A DNA stretch of 64,000 nt from Vibrio sp. S17_S38 (GTDB taxonomy: Bacteria; Pseudomonadota; Gammaproteobacteria; Enterobacterales; Vibrionaceae). Where the stretch lies: positions 1 to 64,000 of the forward strand of contig NZ_JAAUWW010000001.1 of assembly GCF_014694375.1 (NCBI RefSeq), written 5' to 3'. Every line of letters starts with the position of its first letter. Position 1 is the stretch's first letter. The position numbers and the translations under genes were made by a program. The notes under the pieces are model-generated. The model was not told the origin of the DNA. It worked only from the letters and a program-made list of their open reading frames with translations, and did no database searches. Positions 1-7,722 of this stretch are shown piece after piece.

Positions 1-11
1 TTGGTTAACAT
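1..11 (-). CDS. istA: Start of a putative istA transposase gene (only first codons present)
   Basis: An ATG on the minus strand is preceded by a purine-rich ribosome site and followed by codons for Leu and Thr before the window ends. Its position just inside the repeat-bearing end is where IS21 elements place istA. Only three complete codons are visible, so the assignment rests on context. Confidence 0.35.
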
Positions 12-49
12 AATCACCATCCAGTTTTGTTAAAACTGAATGATACCAA

Positions 50-102
50 GTGGATCAATTTTCAATTGGTGTTAGTGGATCATTTTTGCACTGGTGGTGA
101 CA
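50..102. repeat. Two imperfect repeats inside the IS end
   Basis: Two copies of a unit beginning AGTGGATCA lie head to tail, at about 50-74 and 74-98, and share most bases (AGTGGATCAATTTT and AGTGGATCATTTTT, then a TTGG or CTGG block). Multiple repeats of this kind at the ends are typical transposase-binding sites of IS21-type elements. Confidence 0.6.
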
Positions 103-421
103 AATATTCTCATTTCTACAACGCCAAAATACTTTCAACCTCCCAATAAAGTACCCACTTCCTAAAAGTGGATTTGTATTATTTTCCAATCAGTTACTAG
201 AGAATCTCCCGACTACACCTTTACTGAAAGTACAATTAACACCCAACATGCGCAATAAACAAACACACCGCCTGAATGAGCGAGAGATATGTCAATTCTT
301 TGTGATTAATTCGTTACAATTCGCGCGCTTCCATCTAATATTTGTATGCCTTGAGCGATTTCATTCACTCTGAAATTGCACTCGACCAATTAACGTTAAA
401 TTGACTTGCATGGAGAAAAAG
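103..421. other. Intergenic region between the IS end and the Tat-leader gene
   Basis: About 320 bases without a convincing gene. It must hold whatever promoter drives the following cluster, but I cannot pick a clear -35/-10 pair. A possible outward-reading promoter from the IS end cannot be excluded. Confidence 0.4.
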
Positions 422-625
422 ATGAGCAGCAACACATCGAAAGTAAATGGAATTAATAGACGTAGATTTATCCAAGGCTCGGTAAGTTTTGCCGTCGCTG
501 CGGGGCTAGGTTCGACCATATTCAGCTCTGAAGCGGAGGCACACAATTGGAATTCTGGATGGAGACACCCTTCACATAATGACAATGATAAAAAATTGTG
601 GCGTAAAGTGAAAAGTGAAAAGTGA
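422..625 (+). pseudogene. Tat signal leader of a PLP-dependent enzyme, cut off by a frameshift
   Basis: A 67-residue ORF starts at the ATG that has GGAG six bases upstream. Residues 12-17 read NGINRRRFIQG, a twin-arginine motif, followed by a hydrophobic stretch and an Ala-Glu-Ala cleavage region. It ends in the (AAAGTGA)x3 repeat at 605-625. Removing one 7-base unit joins it in frame to the downstream catalytic ORF (RKVKSE then FSLSKATTY), so it is the N-terminus of that enzyme. As written, the leader would be translated alone as a short peptide. Whether this is a fixed mutation or a switch is not known. Confidence 0.75.
605..625 (+). repeat. Heptanucleotide tandem repeat (AAAGTGA)x3 at a frameshift
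   Basis: Three perfect copies of AAAGTGA lie at the junction between the Tat leader and the aminotransferase-fold domain. With three copies the leader ends in a stop. With two copies (or five) the two ORFs are fused. A 7-base unit changes frame with every gain or loss, which is what a slipped-strand contingency repeat does, although three copies is short for high-frequency switching. Confidence 0.9.
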
Positions 626-1835
626 ATTTTCGCTCAGTAAAGCAACCACCTACATGAATACAGGAACAACTGGTTCAATACCAAACCAAATTCTTGAACA
701 GTATGAAAAAAATAGCAAAATTGTCGCTCGCTCACCTTGGGATATGGAAAACAAATTTGGCGCCTTTCCTTACACCACTGAAATGGTAGACGATATAGCA
801 TCGAGTTTTGGTGCCGATCCATATGAAATAATCTTAAGCCGCAATACTACTGATGGTATGTGTACAATTATCAATGGTCTACAATTCGAACCAGGTGATG
901 TCATTTTAACGACCCATCATGAACACGTTGCCGCAACATCACCTTTAAATGTCGTCAAACAACGTTTTGGTGTTAACGTAGTTGAAGTACAACTGCCAAT
1001 TTATACTGGAACTGAAACAGTATCAGAAGATGATTATGTTGAAGCTTTCCGTTCCGCTTTAAACGCCCATAGCAATGTCCGCTTACTCACTTTTTCACAC
1101 ATTACTTATAAAACTGGGACAAAGCTACCAGCAAAACGTCTTTGCGAGTTAGCTAAGCAATATGGCATACCGACACTGATTGATGGTGCTCATACGTTTG
1201 GAATGCTCAACATAGATTTACATGACATCGATTGTGATTTCTATGCAGGTTCTGGCCATAAATGGCAATGTGGCCCTGGCGCTACCGGGATACTTTTTGT
1301 TCGTGATAATGCAAACCGACTGAGTAACTATTGGAGTGATCGCAGCAATCCTCTTTGGTTTATTAACTCTTCATTGTCCGAGGCCGCTTATTTAGGCACT
1401 CAAGTCCAAATACAATATATCGGCAATGACAACTACCCAGCAAAACAAGCATTAGCTGATAGTTGTAAATTATGGGATAAAATAGGTCGAGACAAAATCG
1501 AAAAGCGTATTTTTGAACTAAGCAAATTATGCAAAGACTTACTAGCCGATGCTCTACCTCATGCCTATCAATTTTCACCTAATCACGAGAATTTCCTTAG
1601 TGGTATCACATCCTTCAATCCATTTGGACTAACCGATAATGACCGCCTCTTAGAGTTTAGGGATCGCTTAAGAAATGAATATGGTTATATCATCCGAACT
1701 ACTGATTTTAAGCTGTACAAAGAGGATACAGAAGAAAGCCACGCTTTACGGATATCTACACATATTTTTAATGATGAAGATGATGTTCGTGGCCTAGTTT
1801 CTGCCATTAAGCGTCTATACAAAAAAATGGCCTAA
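615..1835 (+). CDS. Class V aminotransferase-fold PLP-dependent enzyme (isopenicillin-N-epimerase-like)
   Basis: The 406-residue ORF opens at a GTG inside the heptanucleotide repeat and has no signal of its own. It begins directly with the conserved N-terminal TTYMNTGTTGS region. The PLP site is visible: LIDGAHTFG (Asp190, His193) and SGHKW, with Lys216 the expected Schiff-base lysine. Relatives include cysteine-desulfurase-like and isopenicillin-N-epimerase-like enzymes, many with Tat leaders. The substrate is unknown. The leader that would export it is in another frame (see 422-625), so in this reading the protein could be made only from the GTG, without a clear ribosome site, and would stay in the cytoplasm. 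A binding protein and a c-di-GMP enzyme follow. Confidence 0.8.
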   Translation: MKSEFSLSKATTYMNTGTTGSIPNQILEQYEKNSKIVARSPWDMENKFGAFPYTTEMVDDIASSFGADPYEIILSRNTTDGMCTIINGLQFEPGDVILTTHHEHVAATSPLNVVKQRFGVNVVEVQLPIYTGTETVSEDDYVEAFRSALNAHSNVRLLTFSHITYKTGTKLPAKRLCELAKQYGIPTLIDGAHTFGMLNIDLHDIDCDFYAGSGHKWQCGPGATGILFVRDNANRLSNYWSDRSNPLWFINSSLSEAAYLGTQVQIQYIGNDNYPAKQALADSCKLWDKIGRDKIEKRIFELSKLCKDLLADALPHAYQFSPNHENFLSGITSFNPFGLTDNDRLLEFRDRLRNEYGYIIRTTDFKLYKEDTEESHALRISTHIFNDEDDVRGLVSAIKRLYKKMA

Positions 1836-1844
1836 CCGCAATTT

Positions 1845-1880
1845 AAGCGCCCTTACTCTCTAAGGGTGCTTTGATTTATT
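1845..1880 (+). terminator. Hairpin terminator between the PLP enzyme and the binding protein
   Basis: AGCGCCCTTA and TAAGGGTGCT pair over ten positions (one G-U) around a five-base loop, followed by a T-rich run. It would end or attenuate transcription after the PLP gene, so the downstream pair may depend on read-through or on its own promoter. Confidence 0.7.
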
Positions 1881-1903
1881 TGGTATGGATTAAAGAGGGC
1901 ATC

Positions 1904-2818
1904 ATGGTTCGTAACATATTAAAAAAAATTATTATTAATTCTTCATTAATTATTACAGCTCTACTCTTTAGCAATACAGTTTTTGCTAGAGACCTTGCGG
2001 ATATCCAAAAAGAAGGCGTTTTACATCATCTCGGTGTGCCATACGCTAATTTCATATCCTATATTGACAGTGATGGGTTTGAATCCGTGACGGGACTCGA
2101 CATTGAGATAACACAAGGATTTGCAAAGTTTATTGGGGTTAAATATGAATACATCCCAGCCACGTGGAATAATATAGTTGGAAAGTTAACTGGTATCGAT
2201 TCGCAATTTAAAAATAACCATATTATCAAGGGTAAATCTGTTGCTATAGAGGGCGACATTATCGCCAATGGAATGACCGTTTTAAACTGGCGATCTCAAT
2301 TATTTGATTTTTCAGATGACTATTTCCCTTCAGCTGTATGGCTTGTTTCAAGAGTTGATTCCGATTTACAGCCAATAACACCATCAGGTTCATTGCAAAA
2401 AGATATCGAGATAGTCAAAAAACTAATGGTGGGAAGAAATGTTCTGGCCATGGAAGACTCTTGCTTAGACCCAAATCTATACAATCTTTATGATAACGGT
2501 ATCAATATTATCCTACCGACTCGTAAGCGAAATTTAAATGAGATGGTCCCTGCTATTTTAAATAAAGATGCTAATAATACATTACTAGATGTGGCTGATA
2601 CCTTAATTGCTCTTGAAAAGTGGCCAGGTCAAATTAAAGTAATAGGTCCGATTTCTGAGCAACAAAAAATGGCCGCAGGATTTAGAAAAGACTCCCCAGA
2701 ATTACGGAAAGCTTATAACCAATATCTAAAAATCATCAAGGCTGATGGGACTTATCAACATCTAATAGAAAAATACTACCCATCAGTATTTGATTTCTAC
2801 CGTGCTTATTTCAAATAA
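1904..2818 (+). CDS. Periplasmic solute-binding protein, family 3 type (orphan)
   Basis: A 304-residue protein with a signal peptide: positive start, hydrophobic segment, cleavage after Val-Phe-Ala near residue 24. The mature part has the family 3 pattern, GLDIEI near the start and later an NGMTVLNWRSQLFDFSDDYF-like block, which normally binds amino acids or related small molecules. The start is the ATG with GAGGG four bases upstream; an in-frame TTG 33 bases earlier is less likely. There are no ABC permease or ATPase genes nearby. Instead a membrane GGDEF-EAL gene starts 15 bases after its stop, so it probably acts as a ligand sensor subunit. The ligand is not predictable. Confidence 0.8.
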   Translation: MVRNILKKIIINSSLIITALLFSNTVFARDLADIQKEGVLHHLGVPYANFISYIDSDGFESVTGLDIEITQGFAKFIGVKYEYIPATWNNIVGKLTGIDSQFKNNHIIKGKSVAIEGDIIANGMTVLNWRSQLFDFSDDYFPSAVWLVSRVDSDLQPITPSGSLQKDIEIVKKLMVGRNVLAMEDSCLDPNLYNLYDNGINIILPTRKRNLNEMVPAILNKDANNTLLDVADTLIALEKWPGQIKVIGPISEQQKMAAGFRKDSPELRKAYNQYLKIIKADGTYQHLIEKYYPSVFDFYRAYFK

Positions 2819-2833
2819 AGAACAATCGCTATT

Positions 2834-5149
2834 ATGAATCAGTGGATTAAAAAAATTTCAAGTCGCCAGTTAATCGTTAGCGGATCGATTATATTAGGTC
2901 TGTATTTAATCTTAATACTTGGTGTTACTAATCTAGGACAAACAAGGCTTAAAGAGTCTCAACAGCGTGAGTTAGGTTTGAAAGTTCAAAGCTATGCTCA
3001 TGTCTTAGATATGTTATTTGTTGTCACCAAAGACCGAATCAATAACGTCTCTACTGGAAAATCAATGCAAACATTCTTTGCAAACTTAGCCTCTGGTATG
3101 TCAATGGAATATGGCTTAGGTGCCAGTCTAATGAAGTTAAACCGAGATCTGACACAACTCATCGATACAAGAAAGCTGTATAACGAACCGACATTTGAGC
3201 ATCTACTCTTACTTAATTACACAGGAAACATCATCTCTGAAACAGGCAATGCCACAAGTATCAATACTAATATTTCTCAATATCATCAACTACAAAGCAC
3301 TGAAATATTAGTCGATGCAAGTAAAGAACACGATAAAATTCATATAAAGATGATCAAGCCTATTCAGTACGGAGGAAAGACCGTTGCTTATTTAATCGCC
3401 CAGTTAAATAAAAATGTCATCATCAAACAGCTTACATCACAAGAATATGAAGATAGCCATAGTCGCATGAACTTAACGACCTCATCAGGGGATATTCTTA
3501 TTTGGGATACCTTCACCGGTACGCATTCTGAATCTAAAAACTTGAACCTAAATGAGAGTATTTATTTTGAAGTTCCTATTATTGGATCACCTTTTAAATT
3601 AAAAAGCTGGTTTGAACCATTGGCTGAAAAAGATATTTTCACCTCACGTTGGTTTATCATCGCTTTATCACTCTTAGCTATCCCTGTCATTTTAGGGCTG
3701 CTTTATATTTTCATGATCAATAATATGAATCTCGTATTGAGGACTAAAATCCAACATAGCCGACGCCAACAAAAAGTGTTATTCGTAAAAAACCAGCGCT
3801 TACTTGAAGAGGTAGAAAAGCGTAAACAATCAGAAGTACTACTAGCCTATCAAGCATCCCACGATGCACTAACAGGGTTAGCCAATCGTAAATATGGCAA
3901 CGATCAATTAGAGCAAGAATTAATAAAAGCAGCCCAGAATAATACCCTTACGCTAGTCATCTTTATTGATTTGGATAACTTCAAACAAATTAACGATACT
4001 TTAGGTCATTTGGTCGGAGACATGGTTTTAATCGAAACGACCCAACGCCTACTACAAATGATTACACCATCCTCCACACTATCTCGTTTCGGTGGTGATG
4101 AATTTTTACTTATTATCCCAAATCTGAAAAACAGTAATGATGCAAAGCATATTGCTTCCACAATTCTCGCCCTGTTTGAACAGTCTTTTGTATCAAATAA
4201 TCAAGAATTCTTCATTTCAACAAGCATTGGCATGGCGATGTATCCATATGATGGAACCACATCACAACAATTATTAGCGAATGCTGACATCGCCATGTAT
4301 AAAGTCAAAGAAGACGGACGTAACGCATTTAGCTTTTATAATTCGGATATGCATATTGATGTACAACGGATGTTAACTCTCGACAGTCGTTTACGCCAAG
4401 CTATTGTAAATAAAGAATTAGAACTTTATTACCAGCCGATTATTGATTTAAAAACAGAAAAAATCATCGGTGCTGAAGCATTAATGCGCTGGAATGATAG
4501 TGAATATGGATTTATCCCTCCTGATGAGTTCATCCCTATAGCTGAAAAAAATGGTCTAATTCACCAACTAGGTGACTTTGCACTTAATACAGCTTGCTGC
4601 CAAGCTGCTAAGTGGCAGGAAATTTCACCATTACAAATATCTGTTAATTTTTCGAGTGTCCAATTCAGATACTATGACGGATTATTGTCTCAAATTCAAA
4701 AGGCTTTAGATTCATCCTCCTTGCCATCACAGAAACTCGATATTGAAATTACCGAAAGCCTATTATTCGATCATAATGAAGGCGTAGTCGCTATGCTTAA
4801 TGAGCTCCAAAGTATGGGAGCACAATTAACAATTGATGATTTTGGAACCGGATATTCAGCCTTAAGCTATCTTCAAAAATTCCCTTTTGACCGCCTTAAG
4901 ATTGATCGGGAATTTTTAATTGATATGCGTTATAGCGAAGAAAAACGAGAATTAGTAAATGCAATCATCGCAATGGCTAAGGCGCTAAATTTAGAAATTG
5001 TTGCTGAGGGAATTGAAGACAATTGGCACGTGAGTTACTTAAAAGATATGGGGTGCGAATTTGGGCAAGGGTATTATTACAGTCGCCCCGTTCCTGCTAA
5101 AGAGTTTGAACGAATATTAAAGCAAGGTATAAATGGCAATGCTAAATAA
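2834..5149 (+). CDS. Membrane-bound GGDEF-EAL c-di-GMP enzyme with periplasmic sensor region
   Basis: 771 residues: membrane helix about 13-34, periplasmic region about 35-272, second helix about 273-297, a coiled linker, GGDEF domain about 340-505 and EAL domain about 515-765. The cyclase motif is intact (SRFGGDEF, 417-424), but no RxxD inhibitory site precedes it. The phosphodiesterase motifs are intact too: EAL 548-550, Asn605, Glu639/641, Asp668-Asp669 in DDFGTGYS, Lys689 and Glu725. Both activities are possible. The pairing with the upstream binding protein resembles V. cholerae NspS-MbaA, in which a periplasmic protein controls the enzyme's output. That parallel is inferred from architecture only. 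Confidence 0.88.
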   Translation: MNQWIKKISSRQLIVSGSIILGLYLILILGVTNLGQTRLKESQQRELGLKVQSYAHVLDMLFVVTKDRINNVSTGKSMQTFFANLASGMSMEYGLGASLMKLNRDLTQLIDTRKLYNEPTFEHLLLLNYTGNIISETGNATSINTNISQYHQLQSTEILVDASKEHDKIHIKMIKPIQYGGKTVAYLIAQLNKNVIIKQLTSQEYEDSHSRMNLTTSSGDILIWDTFTGTHSESKNLNLNESIYFEVPIIGSPFKLKSWFEPLAEKDIFTSRWFIIALSLLAIPVILGLLYIFMINNMNLVLRTKIQHSRRQQKVLFVKNQRLLEEVEKRKQSEVLLAYQASHDALTGLANRKYGNDQLEQELIKAAQNNTLTLVIFIDLDNFKQINDTLGHLVGDMVLIETTQRLLQMITPSSTLSRFGGDEFLLIIPNLKNSNDAKHIASTILALFEQSFVSNNQEFFISTSIGMAMYPYDGTTSQQLLANADIAMYKVKEDGRNAFSFYNSDMHIDVQRMLTLDSRLRQAIVNKELELYYQPIIDLKTEKIIGAEALMRWNDSEYGFIPPDEFIPIAEKNGLIHQLGDFALNTACCQAAKWQEISPLQISVNFSSVQFRYYDGLLSQIQKALDSSSLPSQKLDIEITESLLFDHNEGVVAMLNELQSMGAQLTIDDFGTGYSALSYLQKFPFDRLKIDREFLIDMRYSEEKRELVNAIIAMAKALNLEIVAEGIEDNWHVSYLKDMGCEFGQGYYYSRPVPAKEFERILKQGINGNAK

Positions 5150-5203
5150 AGAAAGGTCAATATTTTAGATTTAAGATCCATGCCCATTCTTGGGATAAAA
5201 AAT

Positions 5204-5238
5204 AAGCTCTACTGAAATAAATCAATAGAGCTTTTTTG
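5204..5238 (+). terminator. Terminator after the GGDEF-EAL gene
   Basis: AAGCTCTA pairs with TAGAGCTT across a 14-base loop and is followed by a run of T. It closes the accessory cluster. Confidence 0.75.
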
Positions 5239-5301
5239 CATTATCATATACATATTTTCTACATACACAAATCAGAAAAATATTGATTTATATATTAAAT
5301 G

Positions 5302-5389
5302 TGGCGGTGAGCAAGGGATTCGAACCCTCGATACGTTGCCGTATACACACTTTCCAGGCGTGCTCCTTAAGCCACTCGGACAACTCACC
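5302..5389 (-). tRNA. tRNA-Ser(GGA)
   Basis: 88 bases including an encoded CCA. The acceptor stem starts GGTGAGT and ends GCTCACC-G-CCA, the anticodon loop reads CTGGAAA (anticodon GGA, reading UCC and UCU), there is a long variable arm typical of class II tRNA-Ser, and the T loop is GGTTCGAATCC. It closely resembles E. coli tRNA-Ser(GGA) throughout. Confidence 0.97.
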
Positions 5390-5422
5390 GTAATTTTGGT
5401 TAAGATTACTTAACGAGACGCT

Positions 5423-5451
5423 AATTTAATGATTCTATAAGGTAAGGTCAA
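5423..5451 (-). promoter_or_regulatory. Likely promoter of tRNA-Ser
   Basis: On the minus strand TTGACC and TAAATT are 17 bases apart, followed by a GC-rich discriminator (AGCGTCTCG) typical of stringently controlled stable-RNA promoters. The start of transcription would fall about 25 bases before the tRNA. Confidence 0.55.
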
Positions 5452-5813
5452 GCTTAAAACTAGATTATCGTACTATTCTTGTTTAAGTGTTCAATATTTA
5501 ACTACTTAGCCAATTTAAATCTTCAGATTTACTCTATCATCCTTTCACATCTTAATACTCTTCTTCTCTAAACGGCCAACGACATAGATCTAGAAATAAG
5601 TCATATAACACACCTCAGGCATACGAAGATCTATACTCCTTGCTGCGTAGCCTTTCAAGATGAATGCCTTTTTACTTTGATGCACCACCCAGTCACGAAA
5701 CAAACCTCAAGGCATCGCGATTGCAACATTTATTATGTATTTATACCTTGCTTCTATTTCTCAAACCGACTCCTTGCTATCATTGATTCACTCACCTTTT
5801 TAAGGATTTTCCT
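5452..5813. other. Intergenic region without recognised gene
   Basis: About 360 bases between the tRNA promoter and the UPF0149 gene. I see no ORF with coding character in either direction and no RNA gene. Some stretches are less AT-rich than usual for the spacers here, for example around 5570-5720, which may be a decayed remnant. The promoter of the next gene must lie in the right part. Confidence 0.4.
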
Positions 5814-6389
5814 GTGACTTTAAATGAACTGATTAATCAACCAGAACTAGAAGACAAACTATTAAATACCGAACAAACAACCGGCTTTTTAACTGCAATG
5901 GCCGCAGCACCTTATTTATTAGAGCCAACAGAATGGTTGCCTTTCTTATGGGGAGGAGATGACACGGCCCCTTTCGAGACAACAGAGCAATTTGAACAGT
6001 ATGCTGAGCTCATCATTGCCCAATGGAATATAATTCATCCTGCGCTTTTAGATGGCTCATGGACCTGGCCTGAAGGGTATAATCTTGATGAAGAAGAAGT
6101 GGTAACCGAATCTGTACGTGATTTTGCTGAGGGTTTACTACAAGGATGGCAGTTAACTAGAGATGATTGGGAAACTTTAATGCCTGAAGGAAGCGAAGAT
6201 GATTCCTTACTAGGTGGCGTGTTGCTTTCAATTAGTATGCTGTACGACCCAGAAACGGCAATTACTACACTCTCAGACCAAGGTTTAACTGGATTAGATG
6301 AATTCCAAGAAATTTACAATGCTATACCTGTAATGCTCTGCGGATTAACTCAACGTGGCAACGCTCTAGCACAACAAGCCAAACATTAA
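5814..6389 (+). CDS. UPF0149 family (YecA/YgfB-like) protein
   Basis: A 191-residue acidic protein with the UPF0149 pattern: an N-terminal helix with TTGFLTAMAAAP, then EWLPFLWGGDD, and a C-terminal helix set ending in a CGLTQRGNA region. It looks most like the front of YecA but lacks the SEC-C zinc motif that ends E. coli YecA. The start is a GTG with AAGGA seven bases upstream. The function of the family is unsettled. It stands alone, with a terminator right after it. Confidence 0.8.
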   Translation: MTLNELINQPELEDKLLNTEQTTGFLTAMAAAPYLLEPTEWLPFLWGGDDTAPFETTEQFEQYAELIIAQWNIIHPALLDGSWTWPEGYNLDEEEVVTESVRDFAEGLLQGWQLTRDDWETLMPEGSEDDSLLGGVLLSISMLYDPETAITTLSDQGLTGLDEFQEIYNAIPVMLCGLTQRGNALAQQAKH

Positions 6390-6408
6390 AAAATACCACT
6401 AAAAAGAT

Positions 6409-6445
6409 AAAGAGGCTGATAAAATATTTTCCCAGCCTCTTTTTG
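6409..6445 (+). terminator. Terminator after the UPF0149 gene
   Basis: AAAGAGGCTG pairs with CAGCCTCTTT, followed by T's. The other strand is also T-rich beyond the stem, so it may serve the converging nadA as well. Confidence 0.75.
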
Positions 6446-6534
6446 TTTATAATTTTTGGTCTATTAAATAGAGCTAAAAACCGTTACTAGAGTTGATTTA
6501 CCAACCGTATACGGGTCTCATAAGCCGCTTTATA

Positions 6535-7596
6535 TTAAGCGTTGCCTTTAACTGACATATTTAATGAGTCAGCAAAACTTAGCATTCGATTTAATGGAAT
6601 TAAAGACTTCAGGCGTATCTCTTCATCCACAAATATTTCATGCTCTACACCACTTTCCGTTAATGCTTTCTCAATCGCTTGCAGGCCATTCATCGCCATC
6701 CAAGGACAATGTGCGCAACTACGGCAAGTTGCACCATTTCCAGCAGTTGGTGCCTCTATCAATTCTTTTTCAGGGACCAATTGCTGCATTTTAAAGAATA
6801 TTCCTTTATCTGTTGCAACAATGAGCTTTTGATTTGGTAAAGATTTGGCGGCTTTAATTAATTGACTTGTTGAACCTACTGCATCAGCCAATTCAACCAC
6901 ACTGGCAGGAGATTCAGGATGAACCAATACGGCGGCTTCTGGATATAGAGCTTTCATATCTTTTAATGCTTTAGCAGAAAACTCATCATGTACAACACAC
7001 TCGCCTTGCCATAACAACATTTCAGCACCTGTTCTATTGGCAATATAAGACCCAAGATGGCGATCTGGTCCCCAGATGATTTTTTTATCTTGTGAGTCTA
7101 AATGCTCAACAATTTCAAGAGCAATACTTGATGTCACAACCCAATCCGCACGAGCTTTCACGGCTGCCGATGTATTGGCATATACAACTACAGTATGATC
7201 AGGGTGCGCATCACAGAATTCGGTAAACTTATCGGCTGGGCACCCAAGATCAAGCGAACATTCAGCATCTAATGTTGGCATTAATATATTTTTTTCTGGC
7301 GTTAAAATCTTAGCTGACTCTCCCATAAAACGTACACCTGCAATGATCAATGTCGAAGCTGGGTGACGATTACCAAACTTAGCCATTTCTAAAGAATCAC
7401 CGACAAAACCACCGGTAGCTTCTGCTAATGCTTGAATCTCTGGATCAGTATAATAATGAGCGATAAGTACTGCATCTTTTTCAGCTAACAGCTTTTTGAT
7501 CTTAGCTATATGCAAGTCTTTTTGTTCCTGAGTTAACGGAACTGGTTTCGGAGGAAATGGGTAGATGGTTTCAATTGTATCTGTAATGTGCGCCAT
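6535..7596 (-). CDS. nadA: Quinolinate synthase
   Basis: Condenses iminoaspartate with dihydroxyacetone phosphate to quinolinate in de novo NAD synthesis, using a [4Fe-4S] cluster. Starting at MAHITD gives 353 residues and puts cysteines at 113, 200 and 297, the cluster-ligand positions known in E. coli NadA, which supports this start over an upstream in-frame one. YPFPPKP near the N-terminus, [10 protein letters not shown] and [13 protein letters not shown] are family hallmarks. It lies just downstream of the tol-pal operon but behind that operon's terminator, so it is separately transcribed. Confidence 0.97.
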   Translation of the reverse strand: MAHITDTIETIYPFPPKPVPLTQEQKDLHIAKIKKLLAEKDAVLIAHYYTDPEIQALAEATGGFVGDSLEMAKFGNRHPASTLIIAGVRFMGESAKILTPEKNILMPTLDAECSLDLGCPADKFTEFCDAHPDHTVVVYANTSAAVKARADWVVTSSIALEIVEHLDSQDKKIIWGPDRHLGSYIANRTGAEMLLWQGECVVHDEFSAKALKDMKALYPEAAVLVHPESPASVVELADAVGSTSQLIKAAKSLPNQKLIVATDKGIFFKMQQLVPEKELIEAPTAGNGATCRSCAHCPWMAMNGLQAIEKALTESGVEHEIFVDEEIRLKSLIPLNRMLSFADSLNMSVKGNA

Positions 7597-7626
7597 TGCT
7601 CTTACTCTACACAAATTTTTTAGGTT

Positions 7627-7643
7627 CGAGTATTGTACACTCG
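7627..7643. promoter_or_regulatory. Inverted repeat upstream of nadA
   Basis: CGAGT and ACTCG arms flank seven bases. On the minus strand the centre contains TACAAT, a possible -10 hexamer for nadA, so the repeat could be a repressor operator. No known NAD-regulator motif was recognised. Confidence 0.3.
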
Positions 7644-7649
7644 TTAGAT

Positions 7650-7684
7650 TCAATAAAAAACAAAAGCCACTGCTAGAGTGGCTT
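7650..7684 (-). terminator. Terminator of the tol-pal operon
   Basis: On the minus strand AAGCCACT and AGTGGCTT pair around a five-base loop, followed by TTGTTTTTTATTG. It is placed 39 bases after the cpoB stop. Confidence 0.8.
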
Positions 7685-7722
7685 GTATAAACATTCTGAT
7701 ACTTATAATGGGGTATGCGCAG

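Larger units (their letters stand above)
1..102 (-). mobile_element. Left end of an IS21-family insertion sequence (truncated by window edge)
   Basis: Read on the minus strand, the segment begins TGTCACC, has two imperfect copies of an about 25-base unit containing TGATCCACT, and then a good ribosome site (GGATGGTG) before ATG TTA ACC (Met-Leu-Thr). IS21-family ends typically begin TGT/TGTCA, carry several such internal repeats, and lead into istA, whose product often starts Met-Leu-Thr. The element body lies outside the window to the left. The family call is from memory of such ends and needs the neighbouring sequence. Confidence 0.6.

Noticed and set aside
605..625. Frameshift considered as a sequencing error
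   Set aside because: The change is a whole copy of a 7-base unit, not a homopolymer run. It is kept as real, though raw reads should be checked.
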